Shown here piece by piece: positions 1-6,335 of a DNA stretch of 8,990 bases; position 1 is the first letter of the stretch, and each line of letters opens with the position of its first letter. A program made the position numbers and the translations under genes. The stretch is from Ferruginibacter sp. GTDB taxonomy: Bacteria; Bacteroidota; Bacteroidia; Chitinophagales; Chitinophagaceae. Below the pieces are notes generated by a model. The model searched no databases. It saw only the letters and a list, made by a program, of their open reading frames with translations, and was not told where the DNA came from. The DNA lies in assembly GCA_025362765.1 (NCBI GenBank), contig JANYFI010000229.1, forward strand, positions 1 to 8,990. Reading direction: 5' to 3'.

Positions 1-1
1 G

Positions 2-136
2 AAAGATGACAATGCCCATTTATTTAAAGAAGAAGCGGCGGATTTAATGTTTCACTACCTCATTTTATTGCAGGCAAAGGGATTTAGTTTGCAGGATGTG
101 ATTGGAGTACTGGAAGGCAGGCATAAGAAAGGGTGA
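2..136 (+). CDS. hisIE: Phosphoribosyl-ATP pyrophosphatase, C-terminal end (HisE domain, probably of HisIE), 5'-partial
   Basis: An open frame enters from the left edge and stops at TGA 134-136, giving 44 residues with no start codon in the window. The peptide has the C-terminal HisE helices: an acidic run ending in EEAADLMFHYLILL, then a turn and SLQDVIGVLEGRH. The EEAADL segment belongs to the MazG/HisE-like all-alpha fold, where acidic side chains hold Mg2+. HisE hydrolyses phosphoribosyl-ATP to phosphoribosyl-AMP in the cytoplasm, the second step of histidine synthesis. In Bacteroidota this domain is normally fused behind the HisI cyclohydrolase domain, and the fusion partner would lie left of the window. 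The C-terminus after GRH is the usual short basic tail. No further his gene follows, so this is probably the end of its operon. A stand-alone HisE cannot be excluded. Confidence 0.85.
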   Translation, partial: KDDNAHLFKEEAADLMFHYLILLQAKGFSLQDVIGVLEGRHKKG

Positions 137-187
137 TTAAAAAACTGAAGGTTGGCTAAAATTATACAATTAATTATGGCGTGTCCC

Positions 188-274
188 AAGCTACGCAAGG
201 GCCGGGCTTTCCGCTGCAATCTTTTTTTTCGTGCCTCAAAAAAAGTATTTCCGCTGCAATCCCTCACGCAGCTT
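188..274 (-). repeat. Structured intergenic repeat or candidate small RNA, best folded on the minus strand
   Basis: Read on the minus strand, bases 274-261 pair with 201-188 as a continuous 14-bp stem, using three G-U wobbles. On the plus strand the same three positions are A-C mismatches, so the element is shaped for minus-strand RNA. Inside are two copies of AUUGCAGCGGAAA (260-248 and 220-208), facing each other as an internal loop. They enclose a second perfect 8-bp stem (245-238 with 228-221, C plus seven U against seven A plus G) closed by a 9-base loop. The plus-strand view is a 14-base direct repeat, 208-221 and 248-261, with a 40-base period. I recall similar GATTGCAGCGGAAA-type intergenic repeats from other Bacteroidota genomes but cannot verify this here. 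Function unknown: it could be a small RNA, a repetitive extragenic element, or a terminator for flanking transcripts. Confidence 0.6.
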
Positions 275-327
275 CTGTAGTCAGTGTCAACCAACACGAC
301 TTACAATTAGAATACTTCACTATAATT

Positions 328-360
328 GAAAAATATCTCATTCCGGTAAATTTTATCAAA
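328..360 (-). promoter_or_regulatory. Weak candidate promoter reading towards the structured repeat
   Basis: On the minus strand TTTG (360-357), a 21-base spacer and TATTTTTC (335-328) match seven of eight positions of the Bacteroidota -7 element TAnnTTTG with an acceptable -33 element. Transcription would start near 321 and reach the structured repeat about 47 bases later. In AT-rich sequence such a match can arise by chance, so this is only a pointer for testing whether the repeat is transcribed on its own. Confidence 0.2.
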
Positions 361-502
361 ACTTCCTTTGATAAAGCATACTAAGGGCTGCGTTCGTTGA
401 GACCGGCGATGAGATTATACTATGCAATTGCTGTACTAGCAGAACATAGACAAGCGTAAAAATTACTAATTCATAATTTAATATAGGGGCCGTGCTATCA
501 AA

Positions 503-1522
503 CTATCGAAATTTTTGCCAATCTCTGATATAAATTTTCCCTTCAGTAAAATTTATAGTGTTTCCTGATGAATCTTTGGCCAGGGTGGTAAAATCTAAAT
601 CAAGATTTCTATTTGTTGTATCTATACTGGTTACTGAAATACTACTACCTGTCAAAGGGAAATATAAATTATCAGTGTTTCGATGGCTATAGTCGAAAAG
701 ATAATGCTGTGAAGCGGAGGTTTGGTAGTAGCCGGATTGCAATGGATATGTGCCTTTACCAAGTGCCAAAGGAATATTAAACCTCAATCTTCTTTCTCCA
801 TTCCCATGAATAGTTCGGGAATATGTGTCCAGATATTTCGGGCAATCCCCGAGGTCGTCAGGGTAACCTGTAGCAATAATATCTAAAAATGAAATATTAG
901 TTGGTTGAATATATTCGTTAACTCCGGCATAAACCTGTTTTGAATACCAATTGATACCATTAACTTTTGCCCTCATGTAAGAGCTGTCGTAAAACAGAGG
1001 GGAATTAATAAGTTTGATATTATCCATGTTGCCGTTGCTAACGGTGAGATTTTTATGTTGATAGTCGGAATACCCGGTTACATTAAAGGTGGCTGAAACT
1101 TTCCCGGTAGTTGTATCTAAATTTGTTATTGAAATGGTTCCTCCAATTCCGGGTTTTAATAAATCACAATAATAAATATCTGCAAACAAAGAACTTTCGT
1201 TACCTAAACTTTGCACAATTTCTAAACCATTATTTTCATAAGCGTTGATATTATAAACTTTCAATGGAGTAATAGTATCTGTTGTTATAAAAAACCGAAA
1301 TTCAAAGTTGCTGTTTTCATCAATTGCATTAATTGCAAGTAAATTTGCCTTTGGATAATAAACAGCTTTAAATTCACATGCAGTCCATGTTTTATTTTCG
1401 ATAATAGCTGAAAGATTTCCATCATTGCCAGGGTTACAATTTCTTGGTTTGTTCGTAACGTCCTTGTTGCAGGCCAAAAGTAGAATAAATAGTGTTGGTA
1501 AAAGGGTCGTAATTTTTCTCAT
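503..1522 (-). CDS. Lipoprotein of unknown function with two related beta-rich domains (DUF6252-like)
   Basis: Starting at the ATG at 1522 (a TTG six bases upstream is less likely) the product has 339 residues. The N-terminus MRKITTLLPTLFILLLAC is a Sec/signal-peptidase II signal with lipid-modified Cys18. The mature part is about 320 residues, rich in beta strands, and divides into two similar halves. Each half begins with a short hydrophobic/aromatic strand (NKTWTACEF, then VNGINWYSKQ). Each later has an alternating strand plus Asp-Thr-Thr turn (SITNLDTTTGKVSATF, then SVTSIDTTNRNLDLDF), and each ends with a Gly-containing strand (VSNGNMDNIKL, then TEGKIYIRDW). This layout resembles DUF6252-type lipoproteins of Bacteroidota, from memory of the pattern. 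No catalytic motif is visible. It probably sits in the outer membrane or periplasm. It is the last gene on the minus-strand side, about 320 bases after the arginase gene, so probably transcribed alone. Confidence 0.75.
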   Translation of the reverse strand: MRKITTLLPTLFILLLACNKDVTNKPRNCNPGNDGNLSAIIENKTWTACEFKAVYYPKANLLAINAIDENSNFEFRFFITTDTITPLKVYNINAYENNGLEIVQSLGNESSLFADIYYCDLLKPGIGGTISITNLDTTTGKVSATFNVTGYSDYQHKNLTVSNGNMDNIKLINSPLFYDSSYMRAKVNGINWYSKQVYAGVNEYIQPTNISFLDIIATGYPDDLGDCPKYLDTYSRTIHGNGERRLRFNIPLALGKGTYPLQSGYYQTSASQHYLFDYSHRNTDNLYFPLTGSSISVTSIDTTNRNLDLDFTTLAKDSSGNTINFTEGKIYIRDWQKFR

Positions 1523-1840
1523 AGGCAAATATAAAAACTTTAGTTTAGCTTTTTAAAAGCCGTTTTATAATGAATAATTTTGTGAATTTCCGAATCTGTG
1601 AAATGTTGACTTGTGCTATTATTTATGTTGTAAGCTGAAAAGGAAAACAATATGTTTTATTCGCAGCGAGGTACCTAGCTAACACACTGGTTAGGAAGAA
1701 GGCATTACTTGGAAGAAAGTTAAATGATCTTATGGGGCTATTAAAAAGAAAGGTATAATTCCCCCTGCCTCCTAAAAATTTCTTAATGTTTTTAATCAAC
1801 TGTATACTATCGTAATTACCCCTTCAGGGGATAGGGGGCA
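1523..1840. other. Intergenic region between arginase and lipoprotein genes
   Basis: This gap of 318 bases has no convincing gene. Its left end carries a 13-base inverted repeat at 1548-1560 (GCTTTT, one central T, AAAAGC), 26 bases before the lipoprotein ATG. It could be a small operator or a chance AT-rich palindrome. Overlapping the lipoprotein start is TATATTTG (minus, 1533-1526), a match to the -7 promoter consensus, but it lies too close to the ATG to serve a normal leader. The right end holds the GC-rich repeat at 1761-1838. Confidence 0.5.
1761..1838. repeat. Short GC-rich inverted-repeat element downstream of the arginase gene
   Basis: The 78-base unit starts with CCCCCTGCCTCC and ends with GGGGATAGGGGG. 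The two 12-base ends are inverted copies with 9 of 12 matches. Nested at the right end is a hairpin, CCCCT/AGGGG around TC (1819-1830). The ends stand out from the AT-rich surroundings. Elements with CCCCCTA and AAGGGG ends recur between genes in many Bacteroidota genomes, from memory. The right end is two bases past the arginase stop codon, so it may also stop or stabilise that transcript, although no U-run follows the hairpin. No target-site duplication is visible at the borders. Confidence 0.4.
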
Positions 1841-2788
1841 TTAGTTCATCATCAACACATTCACGCTGCGTTGTAAAATATTAAATGCAATTTCAGCCAT
1901 CAGGTTTTCTTTATCCAATGTGGGATTTACTTCTGTAATTTCAAAGCAGCAAATCTTCCTATTTTGCATAAATTTACTGATTAAGTCTTCTGCTTCTCTT
2001 TCCCTTAAACCATTGCTTACTGGGGTTCCGGTACCACGGGAGATAGAGGAGTCAAGGCTGTCTACATCAAAACTTACATAAATATCCGTGCAGTCGGAAA
2101 GGTATCGAAGTACTTTCCGGCTCACACTTTCCGCACCGTTTCTTCTTACTTCAGCGGTGGTAATTACTTTAATGGCGTGTTTCTCTACCAATGCTTTTTC
2201 TTCTTTTTCAAAATCACGCAGCGAAATAAATACGATGTCTTCCGGTAATACTTTTGGAAAAATGCCGCCCAGGTTTTTTAACTGTTCCCACATTTTTTTT
2301 GTTTTATCATCTAACGGATGCATCTGGCATTCTTCATTGTCTTCGCCAATCGCAACAGCCAAAGGCATACCGTGCATATTGCCGGTAGGCGTGGTGTAGG
2401 GTGTGTGCAAATCAGCGTGGGCATCTATCCAGATAACGCCCAGCTTACTTTTTGGTTTGGCTATTTTAATACCTGCAATTGTACCACCGGCACTGCTGTG
2501 GTCGCCGCTTAGTACCACTGGAAAAAAATGTCCTTTGATAGATTCACTTACCGCTTTGCTTAACCTTTCATAAATATTCAATACGCCATGTATTCTTTTG
2601 GCGTAAGGTGATTGTATTGGTTCAAACAATAGGTTATTTTCCTCCTGGATTTTTTCAGATGGAAAGTGCACAAAAAAATTGCTCATAAAATCAAGGGCCG
2701 CTATCTTAATAGCATCAATACCCAAACTGGCCCCACGGGTACCGGCACCTATTTCGCTTGGCACTTCAATCAGTTTAATATTCTTCAT
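1841..2788 (-). CDS. Arginase-family ureohydrolase
   Basis: The product has 315 residues from the ATG at 2788, the usual length for the family; an upstream TTG extension would add 13 unlikely residues. Arginases hydrolyse L-arginine to ornithine and urea in the cytoplasm with two Mn2+ ions. The metal ligands are all present: His97 (SGDHSS), Asp122, His124 and Asp126 (IDAHADLHTP), and Asp241 and Asp243 (SFDVDSLD). The substrate-side His139 (GNMHGMPLA) and Glu286 (EITEVNPTLD) are also conserved, and GTGTPV follows the last metal motif. The NMHGMPLA and EVNPTLD blocks favour true arginase over agmatinase or formimidoylglutamase. Relative to human arginase 1, the positions of Asn130 and Ser137, which contact the amino-acid part of the substrate, are His128 and Thr135. 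This may be lineage-specific or may alter specificity. It lies 99 bases behind the CrtA-like gene on the same strand. No ornithine-using gene is adjacent. Confidence 0.88.
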   Translation of the reverse strand: MKNIKLIEVPSEIGAGTRGASLGIDAIKIAALDFMSNFFVHFPSEKIQEENNLLFEPIQSPYAKRIHGVLNIYERLSKAVSESIKGHFFPVVLSGDHSSAGGTIAGIKIAKPKSKLGVIWIDAHADLHTPYTTPTGNMHGMPLAVAIGEDNEECQMHPLDDKTKKMWEQLKNLGGIFPKVLPEDIVFISLRDFEKEEKALVEKHAIKVITTAEVRRNGAESVSRKVLRYLSDCTDIYVSFDVDSLDSSISRGTGTPVSNGLREREAEDLISKFMQNRKICCFEITEVNPTLDKENLMAEIAFNILQRSVNVLMMN

Positions 2789-2887
2789 AAAAAAAATTAT
2801 TTCCGCAGTCAAAAAATTAAATGGCAATTGTACCTGTTCGTTTTGTCAATATCGCAAGATATCGCTGCGGGGATGTTAAAATCAAAT

Positions 2888-3610
2888 TTATAACTTTCCC
2901 GCCAAAGGATCATTTCCGTTGATGGTTCCAAACGTTTTGACTGGCTTAAAACGAACAAACATATCTTCGCTATACCAACGTTCTTTCCTTGTTTTTTGTA
3001 TGATGGCTGTGTGTTGGTGCATTTGATAAGCAAATGCTTTCATATCTTCTTTGCTTTGCCACACACTGAACGTGGCCTGCTTGATATACGGTATTTCGCC
3101 AATGCCGACAGACGTTACAAATCCTTTGGCACCGACCATTTCATTGGCTGCGCCGGCAACGTTTTGCCAAAAAGCCCTCAGTTTGGATAGGCGTATTGTG
3201 GCGCGGGTAAGCGTGGCAACAATACCGTTGTAATCTGTTTGCCTTGCGAGGTCTCCAAAAGGATTTTTACCATCCCATTTACCGTGCCCTTCCATCGGTT
3301 GCAATAAAATGGTCCAGGTTTCAGCATTAAAAAATCGCAGCCATTTATCAATGAAAGGTCCCAATAAACTACTGATAATAGTACCTGCGTTAAAATTGTT
3401 ATGATTATTTTCATTTTCATGTACTGCTAAAATTCCCCATTGCTGCCAGTCAGGGTTTTTATCGAATGTGCCGTTTTTACCACAGCCCAATAATTTATAA
3501 AAGGAGATATTTTTATTTAGCGAAAGGGGAATTCTGTGAATAGCCATGGCAAGTACTGCAAAGAAAATATACTTTTTTGGATAGCGTAGTATGGTGAGTG
3601 TTACGAGCAT
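2888..3610 (-). CDS. Spheroidene monooxygenase (CrtA)-like protein
   Basis: From the ATG at 3610 the product has 240 residues, matching CrtA proteins; an in-frame TTG at 3625 would add five residues. Family-typical blocks are visible. The N-terminal strand and helix are VTLTILRY...FFAVLAMAIHRIPL, followed by YKLLGCGKNGTF and a Trp-rich DWQQWGILAV. A central ETWTILLQPMEGHGKWDGKNPF follows. The C-terminal half has GIGEIPYIKQATFSVW and then FAYQMHQHTAIIQKTR and RWYSEDMFVRF. CrtA enzymes are haem-dependent oxygenases that introduce keto groups at C-2 of acyclic carotenoids. Bacteroidota relatives are usually called only by homology, and their substrate is often unknown. No other carotenoid gene is in the window. 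The gene begins 38 bases downstream of a strong terminator, so it should have its own promoter, but I find no good consensus match. It may be cotranscribed with the arginase gene. Confidence 0.8.
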   Translation of the reverse strand: MLVTLTILRYPKKYIFFAVLAMAIHRIPLSLNKNISFYKLLGCGKNGTFDKNPDWQQWGILAVHENENNHNNFNAGTIISSLLGPFIDKWLRFFNAETWTILLQPMEGHGKWDGKNPFGDLARQTDYNGIVATLTRATIRLSKLRAFWQNVAGAANEMVGAKGFVTSVGIGEIPYIKQATFSVWQSKEDMKAFAYQMHQHTAIIQKTRKERWYSEDMFVRFKPVKTFGTINGNDPLAGKL

Positions 3611-3647
3611 GCTGCAACATAACAAGTTTATTGAAACAAAGTTGAAA

Positions 3648-3682
3648 TAAAACAGCAGCAGTGGTTTGCTGCTGCTGTTTTA
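3648..3682 (-). terminator. Intrinsic terminator of the beta-propeller lipoprotein gene
   Basis: A perfect 14-bp inverted repeat (3648-3661 with 3669-3682) surrounds a 7-base loop. The stem core is CAGCAGCAG against CTGCTGCTG with A/T-rich ends, so the minus-strand RNA hairpin ends in UUUUA followed by UUU. It lies 17 bases past the stop codon of the gene at 3700-4929 and 37 bases before the CrtA-like ATG, and so separates the two transcription units. The structure is symmetrical, but no plus-strand gene ends here. Confidence 0.85.
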
Positions 3683-3699
3683 TCCATTATAATGGTTGC

Positions 3700-4929
3700 C
3701 TAATAAACTGCTATGCCAGTAGTTGAAACGGGCAGCCCTGTAATACTTGCTTTGAACGCAAGCTCTCCAAAAGGCTTTCTTTGATACCATCCTATTGTAT
3801 GATCATGTGCATTTAATTCAAATACATCATAGTTGTTTTCAGCTACTACGATGTCAGCAGGTCCGCCGTCAGTTTTTGCAGCCTCGCCATGCACCAGGTA
3901 TAAAGCTCCCCAGGCTGATACATAGTAAGATGAAATATTGTTGCTGGCCGTATTGCTTACATAAGCGAACCTTCCGTATTTGGTGGTGGCTACCCAGCAA
4001 GGCGCGGCTTCTGAACTGCCAACCGCTCCGTTCACAGCTGAAGGCATACCGTTATAAATATTGTATGAAGTGGATGCGCCTGCACCGGCTGCACCACCCG
4101 CTGCATCAGACACTATTATAAAATTCCGGGCAAAATCAAATCCAAATGGTGTTTGTCCTACAGATGCGGTGAATTTACCTGCGTTAACGGAACCATCGTT
4201 TTTTACTTTAAAAGAGCCGATGATATTGGTAGCCTTTTCTGTTACAACTAGCCAGTTGCCATTAGGCGTAAAGGAAATTTGTGGCGCATCTACTCCGGTA
4301 GAGCTCAGTGCTTCAACACTTCCGGCAATAGGTGTCAGTTTTCCGCCATTCCCAATTTTAAACCCTTCAATATTATCAGAACCGCGGTCAAGCACGTACA
4401 AAAGATTATCATGCATGCTAACGCTAACGGGCATTTTGCCATAAGTATTTGCTGAATGAGCGAGGGTTAATTTGCCATGTTCGCCGATTTTAAAAGATGA
4501 TACGCTGTTACATCCTGCATTAACGGCATACAGCCATCCTTTTGCCTCATCAATAGCCAATGCGCCCTGCGAGCCCAATCCTTTTCCTGTGCCAGATCCG
4601 CCGGAAATCACGTTGCCAGCGGATTGCAGCGTGCCGCCCTTATTTATCTTGTAAATAATAATACTGTTGGTTCCAAGGTTGTTACTCTCTGTATACAGGA
4701 AATGTTCATCGTCATTATCGCCCTGTCTGCTTGAGGTCGAGGCCAGGTCACCAACTGATGCAAGTATTGTTTCATCTGGGTTAGTACCGTGTTCCGATAT
4801 CATGGCCGTCATGGTTTCTTTGGATGGCTGAACAGTTGCAGCATTTTCATTCATGTTTTTTTTACAGGCATTGAATGTAAAAATAATTGCGGCTGCTACT
4901 GATACTTTTAAAAATGGGATTTTTTTCAT
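3700..4929 (-). CDS. Seven-repeat beta-propeller lipoprotein, lactonase/YncE-like
   Basis: The 409-residue product starts MKKIPFLKVSVAAAIIFTFNAC, a lipoprotein signal with Cys22 as the lipidated residue, followed by a flexible Asn/Ser/Thr-rich linker to about residue 70. The rest is built of seven repeats, beginning near residues 77, 132, 176, 226, 270, 321 and 367. Each has a hydrophobic strand (FLYT, WLYAV, LLYVL, WLVVT, FIIVS, FAYVS, YDVFE), an N-I turn and a strand such as SFKIGEHGKL. This is a seven-bladed propeller of the 6-phosphogluconolactonase (Pgl)/YVTN type. Many such secreted lipoproteins are annotated as lactonases without evidence of catalysis, and I see no diagnostic active site, so a ligand- or surface-binding role is equally possible. 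It lies 128 bases downstream of the sigma factor/barrel pair on the same strand and could belong to that regulon. Confidence 0.8.
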   Translation of the reverse strand: MKKIPFLKVSVAAAIIFTFNACKKNMNENAATVQPSKETMTAMISEHGTNPDETILASVGDLASTSSRQGDNDDEHFLYTESNNLGTNSIIIYKINKGGTLQSAGNVISGGSGTGKGLGSQGALAIDEAKGWLYAVNAGCNSVSSFKIGEHGKLTLAHSANTYGKMPVSVSMHDNLLYVLDRGSDNIEGFKIGNGGKLTPIAGSVEALSSTGVDAPQISFTPNGNWLVVTEKATNIIGSFKVKNDGSVNAGKFTASVGQTPFGFDFARNFIIVSDAAGGAAGAGASTSYNIYNGMPSAVNGAVGSSEAAPCWVATTKYGRFAYVSNTASNNISSYYVSAWGALYLVHGEAAKTDGGPADIVVAENNYDVFELNAHDHTIGWYQRKPFGELAFKASITGLPVSTTGIAVY

Positions 4930-5057
4930 TTTATATGTTTTAATTGTTAGTGAATTTGCAGTATGGATAACAAATATTGAAAGCGATTTTTATTTTTATT
5001 GGCACATAGTGCTGCCATTATCCTGTAAAGAATTTTTTTTGTAAAAAAATGGTGGTG

Positions 5058-6335
5058 TTATTTTATTCGCCGGACTAAGCCAAATTGCAGACCTGCACTG
5101 GTGATGGGAAGTTTACCTACTCCAATGCCCTGCAAGGGTAGCGTTAGAAAAGGTTCAATTCTTAGGTTAGTATATTTAAAAACAGTCCGTTCATAGCCAA
5201 TACTTAAAGCAGCCACCGCAGGTAAAGTGTAATTGTTTTTATTATAGTTGCCGAACATTTTTTCACTGCTTCCTGCCATCGTCACCTGGTACATATTTTT
5301 TTCATCCGTGATTATGTATGCAGCCACACCGCCTGTAATAAAGAAAGCTGACAGGTTTTTTTGTAACAGGTTATATTTTATTTTTAAAGGAATTTCTATT
5401 AAAGAACTGTTTCCGTCTACTGTATTAATTACCATACCAGCGGGCATGGCCGATTTTATTTTGTCCATATTAAACTGGTCGCCGGTTGTGGTGTAATGCT
5501 TTTGGTTCCAGCTAATACCAGTTTCAATTGAAACTTTGCTGTTTAATTGCAAACCTGCGACAATCCCCACCGTTAAGCCACCGTTGTTAAAATGTCCATT
5601 GTTTATTTTGCTAAAATCCGGACCAGCAATAACTCCTGCATACCATTGCGTGTTACCGGGCATACCAGCTGACTTGTCAAGTGTAGTTTTTGTGTGTATG
5701 GGTTTATCATTCTGTAAAACATTACGGGCAGTTGTATTTAACCTGTCTGCTGCTATTACTGGTTTTGTATGGTATTGTTCAGCATGGCTTTGTATTTTTT
5801 CAACAAAACCGGTGAGGTGATATCTTAAATTTTTTTTATCCTGTATACTTGATAAGTAAATTACCTGATCATTTTTTTCAAAGCTGTCATCGGCGACTTC
5901 ATAAGAATGGAAACTCCTGCTAATTTGATTGGTGGCTGAAATGGACAATACTTTTTTAAGTAAAGGTGAAGAAGAATGATCGTCACTTTCGGCACGTATT
6001 TGCTGACTGGTATTTTTTTGCTGCAGGTTAACATTTTGTTTTTCCGGTGCTGTATTATCCTGAACTGAATTGTTTATGGCAGCTATTTTAAACGGCAATT
6101 TTCCTGTGGGCGTTTTTATGAGCAAACCGCCGACAAACAACGTCAGCAATAGCAGTAATAGTGAAATCAGTTTTTTATTCCCTCTTTTTTTTACAGCAGG
6201 CATACCTATTGAAACCCCCGGGCTGGATTTTATTTTACCTGCAATACTTTCCCAGTCACCTTCCCCGGTCTTAACGGAATAGTGTTCAGCGGCTCTCTGA
6301 AACAGCTCGTCCATATCGTCGTCTAAATGCTGCAT
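5058..6335 (-). CDS. Cytoplasmic domain, one membrane helix and C-terminal outer-membrane beta-barrel-like domain; possible sigma regulator
   Basis: The product has 425 residues. Residues 1-48 are an acidic, helical N-terminus (MDELFQRAAEHY and GDWESIAGKI). KKRGNKK (49-55) precedes a single hydrophobic helix, about 56-73 (LISLLLLLLTLFVGGLLI), which by the positive-inside rule places the N-terminus in the cytoplasm. Residues 74-228 are a polar, low-complexity linker. From WYAGVIAGPDFS (about 230) to the C-terminus lies a pattern of alternating beta strands with Gly/aromatic ends, such as GLTVGIVAGLQL, VSIETGISWNQKHY and LIEIPLKIKYNLL. This is typical of the PorT-like/outer-membrane beta-barrel family. 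The ATG overlaps the end of the sigma factor gene by 13 bases, implying translational coupling. Inferred role: it links envelope state to the sigma factor, like an anti-sigma factor. It has no FecR domain or known anti-sigma zinc motif, so this is not established. Confidence 0.7.
   Translation of the reverse strand: MQHLDDDMDELFQRAAEHYSVKTGEGDWESIAGKIKSSPGVSIGMPAVKKRGNKKLISLLLLLLTLFVGGLLIKTPTGKLPFKIAAINNSVQDNTAPEKQNVNLQQKNTSQQIRAESDDHSSSPLLKKVLSISATNQISRSFHSYEVADDSFEKNDQVIYLSSIQDKKNLRYHLTGFVEKIQSHAEQYHTKPVIAADRLNTTARNVLQNDKPIHTKTTLDKSAGMPGNTQWYAGVIAGPDFSKINNGHFNNGGLTVGIVAGLQLNSKVSIETGISWNQKHYTTTGDQFNMDKIKSAMPAGMVINTVDGNSSLIEIPLKIKYNLLQKNLSAFFITGGVAAYIITDEKNMYQVTMAGSSEKMFGNYNKNNYTLPAVAALSIGYERTVFKYTNLRIEPFLTLPLQGIGVGKLPITSAGLQFGLVRRIK

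Larger units (their letters stand above)
137..502. other. Gene-free stretch between hisIE and the lipoprotein gene
   Basis: These 366 bases contain no credible gene. The short open frame at 181-384 runs straight through the structured repeat at 188-274, and its peptide is the repeat translated, so I do not call it. Outside the repeat and one weak minus-strand promoter match (328-360) the sequence is AT-rich and featureless. No intrinsic terminator for hisIE is obvious other than the repeat itself. Both flanking genes read towards this gap, hisIE from the left on plus and the lipoprotein gene from the right on minus, so it is a convergent 3' region. Confidence 0.6.

Noticed and set aside
181..384. 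67-codon plus-strand open frame in the hisIE downstream gap
   Set aside because: Its first half is a translation of the structured repeat at 188-274, including the direct-repeat copies, and the rest is unrelated AT-rich sequence. No family resemblance and no promoter.
1526..1533. TATATTTG promoter element before the duplicated-domain lipoprotein
   Set aside because: It ends four bases before the ATG, so a normal start would fall within the start codon, and the -33 element is only TTTT. Probably chance.
1690..1760. Possible remnant of a coding sequence (frame reading EEGITWKKVK, stop, SYGAIKKK)
   Set aside because: Too short, interrupted by a stop and not assignable to any transposase or other family.
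2088..2512. Plus-strand open frames inside the arginase gene
   Set aside because: They are antisense to a gene with complete arginase motifs and resemble no family.
2838..2880. Repeated ATATCGC motif between the CrtA-like and arginase genes
   Set aside because: Two 7-base copies a few bases apart are too little to argue for an operator, and no promoter fits with them.
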